Positions 16,775 through 24,542 of a DNA stretch of 64,000 nucleotides are shown here, piece by piece. Origin of the DNA: an uncultured Eubacteriales bacterium (GTDB taxonomy: Bacteria; Bacillota; Clostridia; Christensenellales; CAG-138); NCBI GenBank assembly GCA_900545265.1, contig UQYI01000004.1:62001-126000 (forward strand), written 5' to 3'. The notes under the pieces are model-generated. The model was not told where the DNA came from, made no database searches, and worked only from the letters and a program-made list of their open reading frames with translations. Position 1 is the first letter of the stretch. Each line of letters starts with the position of its first letter. A program made the translations under genes and the position numbers.

Positions 16775-17577
16775 CAGAAATTTTGCTGTTGCTTGCACTT
16801 CAGACTGTATTATTTGTATGGAGCTGGGGATTGGAGGAGAATCATCGTCTAACGCTGGTGGAACGGGATATATATCTTTCAGATCTGCCTGATGAACTGG
16901 AAGGGCTTACCATTCTTCAGGTCAGTGATCTCCATGACTGTGCATATGGAAAAGATGGTTGTGAACTTATGGCCTTGGCATCCACTTTGCCCTATGATTT
17001 TATGGCAGTCACCGGGGACTTGTTCGACCGGCATCATCCAGCCAGATGCAAAAATGCTCTGAACTTTGCCGCCTGGGCAGTCCAGCGGGGGCCGGTATAT
17101 TTCTGTGAAGGCAATCATGAGCAGAATTTGCCGCTATATGAGCGGCAGTACAGGGAAAAACTGAAGAAACTGGGAGTGATCCTGCTGGAAAATACCCATG
17201 TGATCATGCAAACGGGAGGATGCCAGTGGACGCTGGCGGGAGTGCAGGACCGGGTAGGGACGGATGTATTAAAGCATGCTCTTTCCGGGACGGGTTTTCG
17301 TCTGCTGCTGGCTCACCGGCCGGAGGATCTGCCTCGCTATGCTGCTGCCGGGGCAAGTCTAGTGCTTAGCGGTCATGGCCATGGCGGTCAGTGGTGTCTG
17401 CTGGGACGGGGCATCTATGCGCCGGGACAAGGATTTTTTCCACGGTACACCAAGGGCGTGTACTGCATGGGGAGGACTGCCATGCATGTTTCTTCCGGTG
17501 CCGGAAGCCATAAGCAGTGGATTCCGCGGTTTTTCAATCCGCCCTGCATAGAGCTGCTGACATTACATCGGGGATAA
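16768..17577 (+). CDS. Metallophosphoesterase (YkuE-like)
   Basis: A 269-residue calcineurin-like phosphoesterase. After an N-terminal membrane helix (ILLLLALQTVLFVWSWGL) come the metal-site motifs in order: LQVSDLHDCAYG (D-x-H), VTGDLFDR (G-D-x-x-D), YFCEGNHEQ (G-N-H-E), LLLAHRPED (H), and SGHGHGGQW (G-H-x-H). This is the arrangement of YkuE and related enzymes; YkuE-type proteins act on membrane-associated substrates such as UDP-diacylglucosamine, but the substrate here is unknown. Last gene of the operon starting at 15068. Confidence 0.88.
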   Translation: MLTEILLLLALQTVLFVWSWGLEENHRLTLVERDIYLSDLPDELEGLTILQVSDLHDCAYGKDGCELMALASTLPYDFMAVTGDLFDRHHPARCKNALNFAAWAVQRGPVYFCEGNHEQNLPLYERQYREKLKKLGVILLENTHVIMQTGGCQWTLAGVQDRVGTDVLKHALSGTGFRLLLAHRPEDLPRYAAAGASLVLSGHGHGGQWCLLGRGIYAPGQGFFPRYTKGVYCMGRTAMHVSSGAGSHKQWIPRFFNPPCIELLTLHRG

Positions 17578-17652
17578 TTTATCACAACTATTGCAAGCTG
17601 GGACGGAAGATAAACGCTTGCAAGGCACGGGTGGAGAAAGTTGTAAAAGAGG

Positions 17653-17684
17653 AAGTCCGGGCAGAAAGCTGTTCGGACTTTTCG
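17653..17684 (+). terminator. Terminator after the metallophosphoesterase operon
   Basis: AAGTCCG-(14 nt)-CGGACTT followed by TTCGC. The stem is moderate and the T-tract weak. It marks the boundary to the AT-rich patch that follows. Confidence 0.55.
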
Positions 17685-17781
17685 CATATCTTTCCAAATT
17701 GCGGTTGAATTGTTCACGCATTTTATGATACGATTCATATAAATGAAGTAAACGTAAATTAGAATTTGGAGAAGCGATTTT

Positions 17782-18516
17782 ATGGCGAGTGATCAGGGGA
17801 AAACAGCGATTTTGTTTATACATGGAATTCTCGGAACCACAAAACATTTTGAAACTTTTTTATCGCTTGTTCCTCCAAACTGGTCAATATGTAATCTGTC
17901 GTTAAAAGGTCATGGAGGAAGTGTAAAGGACTTTTCGCAAGCCTCTATGGCGGAATGGAAGCAGCAAGTAAAGAATGCTCTTGAAGAACTATCAGAAACC
18001 AATAATAAAATCATTATTGTTGCTCATTCCATGGGGACGATGTTTGCTATACAAGAAGCGATAGAAAGACCGGTAGATGAATTATTTCTCCTAAATGTTC
18101 CGTTAAAAGTGCGAGTTACTTTTCGTTTGTTTAGAACCGCATGGAGAGTTTTTACAGGAAATATCAAGCCTGATGATAAGTGGTCTCTTGCAGCACAAAA
18201 TGCGTATAGCATAGAAAGAGATAGCCATATCCTAAGATACCTTGGTTGGATTCCAAGATACCTTGAGCTGTTTTTTGAAATACGAAAAACGAGAAAAATA
18301 ATAGGCAAATTACGAACACCGTCGCATGTATATCTATCCATGTTAGATGAAATGATTTCTCCTAAATGCAGCGAAATATTTAAGGACAACACTTATATAT
18401 GTGTCAAGTCTTTGCAAACTTCTGGGCATTTTTATTATTCTCCGGAGGACCAGTGTTTATTGAAGGAGGATTTTAACGAAATGATTCAGAATGTTCAAAA
18501 TGAAATTTCAAATTAA
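17782..18516 (+). CDS. Alpha/beta hydrolase
   Basis: A 244-residue hydrolase of the alpha/beta fold. The oxyanion region LFIHGILGTT, the nucleophile elbow VAHSMGTM (catalytic Ser) and a C-terminal TSGHFYYS histidine are in the right order; the acid is probably the Asp in MLDEMISP. Substrate unknown; similar proteins are esterases or lipases. Its base composition is clearly more AT-rich than its neighbours, and it uses A/T-ending codons throughout, so it probably arrived by horizontal transfer together with the remnant that follows. The ribosome-binding site TTGGAG lies about 10 bases before ATG. Confidence 0.8.
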   Translation: MASDQGKTAILFIHGILGTTKHFETFLSLVPPNWSICNLSLKGHGGSVKDFSQASMAEWKQQVKNALEELSETNNKIIIVAHSMGTMFAIQEAIERPVDELFLLNVPLKVRVTFRLFRTAWRVFTGNIKPDDKWSLAAQNAYSIERDSHILRYLGWIPRYLELFFEIRKTRKIIGKLRTPSHVYLSMLDEMISPKCSEIFKDNTYICVKSLQTSGHFYYSPEDQCLLKEDFNEMIQNVQNEISN

Positions 18517-18525
18517 GGAGCTTAT

Positions 18526-18761
18526 ATGAAGAAGATTATATGAAGATGATTATATATTGGCTGGCAATATTGCCTTCCAGTATGGTTATTTTACCATAGA
18601 TCGATGTTTTGTTAGTGCCAAATAACGCAGGAATGATAATTACAATAGTTTTACTTTTTGTAGTTAATTCTCTTTATTCCATAGCTGCTGGCAGATCTAC
18701 AGGTAAGAATATCAAAACTCTATGGCGATTTATGTTTTTTTCTGGCGGCGGCAAACGGTAA
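18526..18761 (+). pseudogene. Broken small membrane-protein gene
   Basis: AAGGAG is followed by an ATG reading MKKII and then TGA. The sequence ATGAAGAAGATTAT (18526-18539) is immediately repeated as ATGAAGATGATTAT (18540-18553), a 14-base tandem duplication that shifts the frame. From the second ATG a frame reads on through two hydrophobic helices (IIYWLAILPSSMVIL and MIITIVLLFVVNSLYSI) but meets an in-frame TAG at codon 20 and ends after 73 codons. The AT-rich composition matches the preceding hydrolase gene. The likely original was a short polytopic membrane protein; I do not recognise a family. Confidence 0.6.
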
Positions 18762-18834
18762 TCGCAACAATCAGTTGCTTTTAATAGATTAAAACCTGTG
18801 TTATAGCAAAAGAAAAGGAGGCGATCCAATAAAT

Positions 18835-19284
18835 ATGGAACAGGAAAATATTTTTCTGGCCCTGCGCACGGCTAAGGGACTTTCTCAGGAAGAATTGGCA
18901 GAAAAGGTATTTGTGACCCGTCAGGCGGTATCCCGATGGGAAAGGGAAGAGACACTCCCCGGGGCGGAAACATTGAAGCAGTTGTCCCGGCTTTATGATG
19001 TATCCATCAATACGCTGCTGGGGTCACCCCGGCATCTGGTTTGTCAGTGCTGTGGTATGCCGCTGGAGGATGCTGTTTTGAGCCGGGAACCGGATGGCAC
19101 CCTTAATGAGGAGTATTGCAAATGGTGTTACACGGGCGGCCAATTTACCTATACAGATCCGGAAAGCCTGATCGCTTATTGTGAAGTGCATATGGCCACG
19201 GAGACGTGGCCGCGGGAGCAGGTGCGCGCCTATATGGAGCAGCTGCTGACTACTCTGCGTTACTGGCAGAAAAACAACAGATAA
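18835..19284 (+). CDS. XRE-family regulator with C-terminal zinc ribbon
   Basis: A 149-residue protein with an N-terminal helix-turn-helix of the XRE type (LRTAKGLSQEELAEKVFVTRQAVSRWE, residues 8-35) and a C-terminal putative zinc-ribbon region (CQCCGMPLED ... YCKWCYTGGQFTY, four or more cysteines at about residues 66-105). This pairing is known in Firmicutes regulators; the C-terminal part probably senses a ligand or mediates dimerisation. AAGGAGG lies upstream at a rather long spacing (about 13 bases). Base composition returns to that of the core genome here. Targets are unknown. Confidence 0.8.
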   Translation: MEQENIFLALRTAKGLSQEELAEKVFVTRQAVSRWEREETLPGAETLKQLSRLYDVSINTLLGSPRHLVCQCCGMPLEDAVLSREPDGTLNEEYCKWCYTGGQFTYTDPESLIAYCEVHMATETWPREQVRAYMEQLLTTLRYWQKNNR

Positions 19285-19392
19285 AGTGCATTCCGCACTG
19301 CCTGTGGAGGGAAGAATCTCTCTCATGATCGAAATGAGAGCAGACAGGGCTTTGTAGAAAACAGCTTTTGCTAAATTAACAGGAACCTGATA

Positions 19393-19836
19393 TCAGGTTC
19401 GTTTCATATACAAAAGCGGGTACGGATTCCCTTCTTCATCCAGGTCCGACCTTTTGTATATTTCAAATCCCATGTGAAGGTAAAAGCCGGTCGCCTGGAG
19501 GTTCTGCTCGTTGACGGTAACTTCCCGTATATCGTAATGGTGGATCCCATATTTCAGAAGCTATCGGCCCAGTCCATTACCTCGTTCAGCGGAAGAGAGG
19601 AAAAGCATTTCCAGACGATTTCCGGTTATCCCCATAAAGGCGATGGGCTGCCCGGATTTTCTTTCGGCAACGATGAGATGTTCTACATCGTGCAGTGCTG
19701 ACGGAACGTACGTTTGGATCTTTTCTGTTTTAGCATCCGACAGAAACAGGTGCGTCGTCCGTACCGAATCTTTCCAGACACTTACAAGCTGATGCAGCTG
19801 CTTGGGTTCTCTTTTTTGCATCTCATATACATTCAT
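19393..19836 (-). pseudogene. GNAT acetyltransferase interrupted by an amber codon
   Basis: The minus-strand frame from ATG 19836 encodes a GNAT acetyltransferase of 147 residues, but codon 92 is TAG (19561-19563). Before it: a GNAT N-terminus and SSAERGNGLGR. Directly after it, in the same frame: LLKYGIHHYDIREVTVNEQN, then ATGFYLHMGFEIYKRSDLDE and LLYMKRT. The usual family sequence around the break is G-x-G-x-G-R-Q-L-L, so TAG most simply replaces a CAG glutamine codon. The rest of the gene is intact, suggesting recent inactivation. No good ribosome-binding site is visible. The stop codon overlaps the palindrome GAACCTGATATCAGGTTC. Confidence 0.7.
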
Positions 19837-19906
19837 TTTCGCGTGGACCGGCCCTTTCTTTGTATGGAATCAAGCAAAGCTGCTGGCAAATGTTGTGATA
19901 TATGCA

Positions 19907-19944
19907 AAGAACCCTCTTCAAAGATGAAGCGGGTTCTTATATTT
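19907..19944. terminator. Hairpin downstream of deoC
   Basis: AAGAACCC and GGGTTCTT flank an inner CTTC/GAAG stem. The T-tract is weak on the minus strand, so its strength as a deoC terminator is uncertain. Confidence 0.5.
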
Positions 19945-19964
19945 GTGAAACGGTATCAAATGTC

Positions 19965-20609
19965 TCAGCCTTCTATGATTTTTTTGGATGAGCTTGCACC
20001 GATACGGGTGGCACCGGCGGCGATCATAGCTTCGGCAGCTTCTCTGGAACGGATGCCTCCGGCAGCTTTAACGCCCATATCCGGGCCAACGGTCTTGCGC
20101 ATAAGGGCAACATCTTCTACGGTAGCTCCTGCAGTGGAGAAACCGGTGGATGTTTTCACATAGTCTGCCCCAGCGGCTTTGGCAGCCAGACAGGCTTTGA
20201 CTTTTTGCTCATTAGTGAGCAGGCAGGTTTCGATAATGACCTTCAGCAAGGCTTTTCCCTTGCAGGCTTCTGCAACGGCAGCAATGTCGGCCTGCACATA
20301 GTTCCAATCTCCTTCACGGGCAGCGCCGATGGAAATGACCATGTCGATCTCCGTTGCGCCGTCACGAATGGCGGCTTCGGCCTCAGCGGCTTTGCAGACG
20401 GACAGGGTAGCACCCAGTGGGAATCCAACCACGCAGCAGGTTTTGATGCCCGTGCCTGCCAACTGTTCCGTTACAAACCGGGCATAGATGGGGTTTACAC
20501 AAACGCTGGCGGTATCATACTGAATGGCCTCTGCGCAAACCTTGCGAATGTCTTCGTGGGTAGCCTCCGGTTTCAGGAGGGTGTGGTCGATATACTTATT
20601 GAGCTTCAT
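19965..20609 (-). CDS. deoC: Deoxyribose-phosphate aldolase
   Basis: Splits 2-deoxyribose 5-phosphate into glyceraldehyde 3-phosphate and acetaldehyde in deoxynucleoside catabolism. The 214-residue protein shows IDHTLLKPEAT at the N-terminus, VIGFPLGA-like VVGFPLGATLS, LKVIIETCLLT and the Schiff-base lysine motif GADYVKTSTGFSTAGAT, ending with KAAGGIRSREAAEAMIAAGA and TRIGASSS. Its start overlaps the rsfS end by 14 bases, so it is translated from the nadD-rsfS transcript. No other deo genes are adjacent. Confidence 0.96.
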   Translation of the reverse strand: MKLNKYIDHTLLKPEATHEDIRKVCAEAIQYDTASVCVNPIYARFVTEQLAGTGIKTCCVVGFPLGATLSVCKAAEAEAAIRDGATEIDMVISIGAAREGDWNYVQADIAAVAEACKGKALLKVIIETCLLTNEQKVKACLAAKAAGADYVKTSTGFSTAGATVEDVALMRKTVGPDMGVKAAGGIRSREAAEAMIAAGATRIGASSSKKIIEG

Positions 20610-20979
20610 GTTTGGAATCTTCCTCCACAGAATATAAAATTACGTTGTCTCCACTGTCCCAAAGGCGCTCCAGATTATAATAAGTGCGCTCTTCCGGATG
20701 AAATACATGTACCAGAACATCTCCAAAGTCCAGAACGACCCAACGGCCCTCCTGATACCCTTCCTTGCGGCGTACAAAATAGCCGGTTTCAGCCATTTTT
20801 TCTTCCAGATCATCGCAAAGCGTTTTGACCTGAGGTACGCTGCGGCCGCTGCACAGGATGAACCAGTCGGCTACTACCGTTTTGTCCTGTACATACATGG
20901 CCCGGATATCCTGCGCCTTTTTATCATACAGGGCTTTGCAGATGGCCATGGCTTCTGCTTGTGCATATCTTTCTTCCAT
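20596..20979 (-). CDS. rsfS: Ribosomal silencing factor RsfS
   Basis: Binds ribosomal protein uL14 and blocks subunit joining when nutrients are low. The 127-residue protein matches the family: the VVADWFILCSGRSVPQVKTL block, then EGRWVVLDFGDVLVHVFHPE and YYNLERLW. The order nadD-yqeK-rsfS is standard in Firmicutes. It starts one base after the stop codon of the nadD-yqeK fusion, which implies tight translational coupling. Confidence 0.95.
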   Translation of the reverse strand: MEERYAQAEAMAICKALYDKKAQDIRAMYVQDKTVVADWFILCSGRSVPQVKTLCDDLEEKMAETGYFVRRKEGYQEGRWVVLDFGDVLVHVFHPEERTYYNLERLWDSGDNVILYSVEEDSKHEAQ

Positions 20980-22200
20980 TTATGTGTTCTCCTGTTCTTT
21001 TGGTTGATGGGATTGCTTTTCCAGCGTTTCCATGGCCCGCAGGCTGGCGGGATGCAGGGGCTGATGGTTTGTATCAATATAGCAGAGATTGTGCCGAAAT
21101 GCAAGCATCATGGCCATATCCAGCTCTTCCAGGTTTCTGGCGTTTAGTGCGGCCTGACGGATCTGCTGAACGCCTTCAAAGTGCCGCCCGGGTTCTACCA
21201 TATCCGCCAGAAAGAGGATCTTGTCCAAAAGGGACATAACGGATTCTCCTGTGGTATGCAGGCGAATGGCTTCCAGTACCTGATCATCCTCAATACCATA
21301 CTTTTCCCGGGCCAGCACGCTTCCGGCCGGAGCATGCACAATGGGATCTATGTCCGTGGGCAGCAACGATCCTTTTGCCCGTTGAGCCAGTGCATACTGC
21401 TCCTGCATAGGAAGTTCCTTGGCACAGTCATGGAGCAAAGCACAGAGCCGGGCTTGTTCCGGGGCACAATGCAGATGTTCCGCCATGCGTTCCGCAGTCA
21501 TCACTACGCCAATGGTATGGGTAAAGCGTTTAGGGGAAAGTTCCTTTTTAAGTCTGTGCGTCAGAGACGGGATGGGAGCCGGGGCATAAAGTCCATGGGC
21601 GCAGATATACTGCTCCACCGTCGGTTCCACAAGATTTTCCAGGGGCAGACCCAGCCTGGCTCGGGTCCGTATCTCTGTGGAAGAAACTTCACGGACAGGC
21701 GGAAGCAGCGTGACTTTGGCACCATACGTCTGCGCAAGCTTTTTTGCCGATTCTTCTTCACCGCCAATATTTCCCTGACGGCGGACACATACCAGTCGGG
21801 CCAGTGCGCATACCTGTTCCGGCTTGTACCAGTTGGGAAGAGAACGAAGCATATCGCTGCCCATAATGAAATATAACTGGGCGTTGGGCAGCCGGTCTGC
21901 AAGCAATGCCAGCGTATCGGCCGTATAGCTTTTTCCGGGACGCATCAGCTCCATATCACTGACGGTAAGCCCATTATATTTCTGCGCAGAAAGGCGGATC
22001 ATCTCCAGCCGCTGTGCATCGGTGGCGCCTTCGGGCAGATCTTTGTGAGGCGGGATGCGGTCGGGCATAAGCAGCACTTCATCCAGATTCAATACGGAAA
22101 GGGCAGAAAGAGCCATATCCATGTGGCCCAGATGGATAGGCTGAAAGGTACCGCCCAGAATGCCGATCTGGCGGGGTACGGAAAAAGTATTGTCGTTCAT
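20980..22200 (-). CDS. nadD: Fused NadD nicotinate-nucleotide adenylyltransferase / YqeK HD-domain hydrolase
   Basis: A 406-residue bifunctional protein. Residues about 8-200 are NadD, which makes nicotinate adenine dinucleotide for NAD synthesis: IGILGGTFQPIHLGHMDMA (nucleotidyltransferase motif), MPDRIPPHK, and VSSTEIRTRARLGLPL. Residues about 215-400 are an HD-domain protein of the YqeK type (FTHTIGVVMTAERMAEHL, CALLHDCAKELP, VHAPAGSVLAREKYGIED), the family of Ap4A hydrolases. In most Firmicutes these are two adjacent genes; here they share one frame. ATG 22200 was chosen because the NadD motif begins soon after it; it has no ribosome-binding site and lies 6 bases after a TATAAT. Confidence 0.93.
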   Translation of the reverse strand: MNDNTFSVPRQIGILGGTFQPIHLGHMDMALSALSVLNLDEVLLMPDRIPPHKDLPEGATDAQRLEMIRLSAQKYNGLTVSDMELMRPGKSYTADTLALLADRLPNAQLYFIMGSDMLRSLPNWYKPEQVCALARLVCVRRQGNIGGEEESAKKLAQTYGAKVTLLPPVREVSSTEIRTRARLGLPLENLVEPTVEQYICAHGLYAPAPIPSLTHRLKKELSPKRFTHTIGVVMTAERMAEHLHCAPEQARLCALLHDCAKELPMQEQYALAQRAKGSLLPTDIDPIVHAPAGSVLAREKYGIEDDQVLEAIRLHTTGESVMSLLDKILFLADMVEPGRHFEGVQQIRQAALNARNLEELDMAMMLAFRHNLCYIDTNHQPLHPASLRAMETLEKQSHQPKEQENT

Positions 22201-22206
22201 GCACAT

Positions 22207-22236
22207 ATTATAGTATAGTCTCCGGTTGCCGGGCAA
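22207..22236 (-). promoter_or_regulatory. Promoter of nadD-rsfS-deoC, apparently leaderless
   Basis: Minus strand TTGCCC, 18-base spacer, TATAAT, then 6 bases (ATGTGC) to the start codon. Transcription would begin at or beside the ATG, leaving no room for a ribosome-binding site. Confidence 0.65.
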
Positions 22237-22246
22237 TACTGTATTT

Positions 22247-22978
22247 ATGCGTGTAAGGGAAAAACTGGTCTACAAAAGGCAATGCTTTGGGGGCAAGGGG
22301 GTGTTGGCACGAGGGGCAGACAGATTGTTTCTGGGCACCTTGGGTGCGGCGGGACTGGCAATACTGCCGGGAAACAGTAACTTCAAATGGATATTGGCTA
22401 TTTTGGGCGGAACTGCATTGCTGGCGCTGTTGACGATACTGGATGCCAGGCGTTTTGAACGTTACTGGAAGAAACTTATTGTGCAAACAGAAACGAGGCT
22501 TCGGCGACTGGCGTTTTTGCGCCAGGGAGGGGAAGGACAGCCGCCTCCCGGAGAAATACCGATACTGTCGCTGGAGCCTTTGTCGGCTGAAGAACTGTCG
22601 GCCAGATGCCTGTCGACGGGGGCAGGGGTCGTGCTGCGGCTGTATCAACAGGAAGACCCTTCCCTGACGCTTGCGGCAGCGGAACTGGGCTGCAGGCTGC
22701 ATTTCTGCCCGGAGATCGTGGACGCCATTCCTCTTGCACCCGGAGCGGCAGAGACATACCTGTCGGCGCGGGTTCCGCAGAAAAGAACTGACGGGTGGAA
22801 AAAGCGGATAAAGGAGATCCGTCCGATTCGGTTTCTGCTGGCGGGAGCGCTTATGCTTTTTTGCTCCTATTTTCTTCCCCGAGGGATGCTGTATCGGTTG
22901 CTGGCGGTGGCCGCCACAGCCTATGGTTCCGTTTCCATGATGCTGGAATTGCTGAGACGGCAACCGGAAAAACAGTAA
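22247..22978 (+). CDS. Hypothetical membrane protein
   Basis: A 243-residue protein that I do not recognise. It has a hydrophobic hairpin near residues 25-65 (FLGTLGAAGLAILP, WILAILGGTALLALLTIL), a soluble middle of about 120 residues containing two cysteines, and a second hairpin near the C-terminus (FLLAGALMLFCSYFLP, LLAVAATAYGSVSMML). This layout suggests a cytoplasmic central domain held by four helices. Several in-frame starts are possible; ATG 22247 follows AATACT by 6 bases, while the ATG at 22226 overlaps the nadD promoter. No ribosome-binding site is visible for either. Divergent from nadD. Confidence 0.55.
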   Translation: MRVREKLVYKRQCFGGKGVLARGADRLFLGTLGAAGLAILPGNSNFKWILAILGGTALLALLTILDARRFERYWKKLIVQTETRLRRLAFLRQGGEGQPPPGEIPILSLEPLSAEELSARCLSTGAGVVLRLYQQEDPSLTLAAAELGCRLHFCPEIVDAIPLAPGAAETYLSARVPQKRTDGWKKRIKEIRPIRFLLAGALMLFCSYFLPRGMLYRLLAVAATAYGSVSMMLELLRRQPEKQ

Positions 22979-23056
22979 TGCCTGCATATATGCCGGATGG
23001 TTGGTACTATAATAAAAGCTCCCGGACATGGGAGCTCCAATACGTTTTTGACTTTT

Positions 23057-23101
23057 GCATGCAGCGCACCGGCAACAAAAACGGCGCACTGCATGTTTTT
23101 A
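23057..23101 (+). terminator. Terminator after the 22247 gene
   Basis: CATGCAGCGC and GGCGCACTGCATG form a long stem followed by TTTTTAAT. A second, smaller GCTCCC/GGGAGC hairpin lies just before it (around 23018-23036). Confidence 0.8.
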
Positions 23102-23116
23102 ATATGAAAACTGTTT

Positions 23117-24367
23117 TTAATTGGCCAGGATCTTCTTCAATCGTGCAAAACGGGGAAGTCCCTGCTCATAGTGCAGCTGAGGCTCGCCCTGGATCAGCGG
23201 CAGTACATAGTCGATAAAGGGCTGTTCCACGTTGTTTCCGGTGGAATTGATCCATTCCCGGGGAACCTTCTTTTCGGCATTGGCAGCCAGAGAAAGATTC
23301 TCCATCTTCAGTCCGCAGCGATAGTTGCCGTTTTCATCCTTTTCCCGCACAAAACAAACCATCTGATCCGTTGCTCCGCTGACGGCAGCCTCTACAGCTT
23401 TCTGCCCGGCGGCAAAAGATTCTTCAATGTCTCTCTCGGAGGCACAATGGCTGGCACAGCGCTGCAAAAGGGAAAGTTCTATACCGCGGATCTTCTGGAT
23501 GCCCAATTTATTCTTTACAAAGGCTACCAGCGTGGCGGCACAACCGCCTAATTGCTTATGTCCAAAGGAATCCAGAGAAGCCAGACCCGGACCGTATTCG
23601 GCGATAAAGGTACCGTTTTCATCGTGGATGCCTTCGCTGACGGCCACGATGCAGCTGCCTTTCTCTTTATATACCTTGTTCAGATCATGCAGAAAACGCT
23701 CCATGTTAAAATCGGCTTCCGGGAGATAAACAAGATCCGGACCTTCTCCCAATACATTCCCCAAAGCGGCAGAACCCGCCAACCATCCGGCATGGCGCCC
23801 CATGATTTCCACAATGACCACAGTGGGATAATTGTATACAGTAGCGTCCCGGCGGATCTCCATACAGCTGGTAATCACATATTTGGCGGCAGAAGCAAAG
23901 CCCGGGCAATGGTCTGTACCATACAGGTCGTTGTCTATGGTCTTGGGAACCCCGATGACCCGGCATTCATAGCCGCTGGATTGCATGTATTTGCTGATTT
24001 TGTTGCAGGTATCCATGGAATCGTTGCCGCCGATATAGAAGAAGTAGCGGATATCCCACTTTTTGAAAATTTCCAGCAGTCGTTCATAATCCGTAGCATC
24101 CACTTCAGGATCCTTGAGCTTATATCGACAGGAACCCAAAGCACAGGAAGGCGTATGGGGCAGCAAAGCCAGCTCCTGCGGATCTTCCAGGTTCAGATCA
24201 TAAAGCCGGTCTTCCAAAATGCCTTTAATGCCGTTGGCTGCGCCAAAGACTCGCGTGATCTGCGGGTTTCTCATAGCTGCTTCGATAATGCCGTAAGCGC
24301 TGGCATTAATGACCGAAGTCGGGCCGCCGGATTGCCCCAACAGGCAGGCACCTTTCAGTTCACTCAT
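23117..24367 (-). CDS. 6-phosphofructokinase, pyrophosphate type
   Basis: Phosphorylates fructose 6-phosphate in glycolysis. The 416-residue protein belongs to the PFK-A superfamily: GQSGGPTSVINAS, FFYIGGNDSMDT, GVPKTIDNDL, EIMGRHAGWLA. In ATP-dependent enzymes the second and third of these read G-G-D-G-S and P-G-T-I-D-N-D. The Asp in GGND and the Lys in PKTIDND are the classical residues of the PPi-dependent type, so PPi is the probable phosphoryl donor. Start at ATG 24367 with GGAGG upstream. It fits with ppdK, which produces PPi in the glycolytic direction. Confidence 0.9.
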   Translation of the reverse strand: MSELKGACLLGQSGGPTSVINASAYGIIEAAMRNPQITRVFGAANGIKGILEDRLYDLNLEDPQELALLPHTPSCALGSCRYKLKDPEVDATDYERLLEIFKKWDIRYFFYIGGNDSMDTCNKISKYMQSSGYECRVIGVPKTIDNDLYGTDHCPGFASAAKYVITSCMEIRRDATVYNYPTVVIVEIMGRHAGWLAGSAALGNVLGEGPDLVYLPEADFNMERFLHDLNKVYKEKGSCIVAVSEGIHDENGTFIAEYGPGLASLDSFGHKQLGGCAATLVAFVKNKLGIQKIRGIELSLLQRCASHCASERDIEESFAAGQKAVEAAVSGATDQMVCFVREKDENGNYRCGLKMENLSLAANAEKKVPREWINSTGNNVEQPFIDYVLPLIQGEPQLHYEQGLPRFARLKKILAN

Positions 24368-24406
24368 AGTATGTAATCCTCCAAATTCGTAAAAATACCT
24401 GTATAC

Positions 24407-24435
24407 AGTATATAAAATGATTTTGCGGATTGCAA
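24407..24435 (-). promoter_or_regulatory. Promoter of the PPi-phosphofructokinase gene
   Basis: Minus strand TTGCAA, 17-base spacer, TATACT, followed by a leader of about 35 bases with GGAGG. The -35 matches that of ppdK exactly. Confidence 0.8.
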
Positions 24436-24464
24436 GGCCGATGTGTTTTTTTCGGCCTGGATCT

Positions 24465-24494
24465 GTCACATTTTTTCGGCTTTACCCGTAGTAT
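24465..24494 (+). promoter_or_regulatory. Possible sigma-E-type promoter of the Cys-rich peptide gene
   Basis: GTCACATT, 14-base spacer, CGTAGTAT, compared with the sporulation sigma-E consensus GKCATATT ... CATACANT (about 7 of 8 and 5 of 8 matches). The -10 half is weak, so this is only a candidate. Confidence 0.25.
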
Positions 24495-24542
24495 GAGGTA
24501 TGCGGGGCGACCCGTAAAACACAAAGGAGGGTATATACCGGT

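Noticed and set aside
19383..19400. Palindrome GAACCTGATATCAGGTTC as an operator
   Set aside because: It overlaps the stop codon of a broken gene and has no promoter beside it; possibly a weak terminator or chance.
18540..19836. Genetic-code change with TAG read as an amino acid
   Set aside because: Only two cases, both in genes that look recently damaged; ordinary mutation is the simpler explanation.
22235..22247. AATACT before ATG 22247 as a further leaderless promoter
   Set aside because: The spacing fits, but no acceptable -35 sequence lies 16-18 bases upstream, so it was not counted with the other four.
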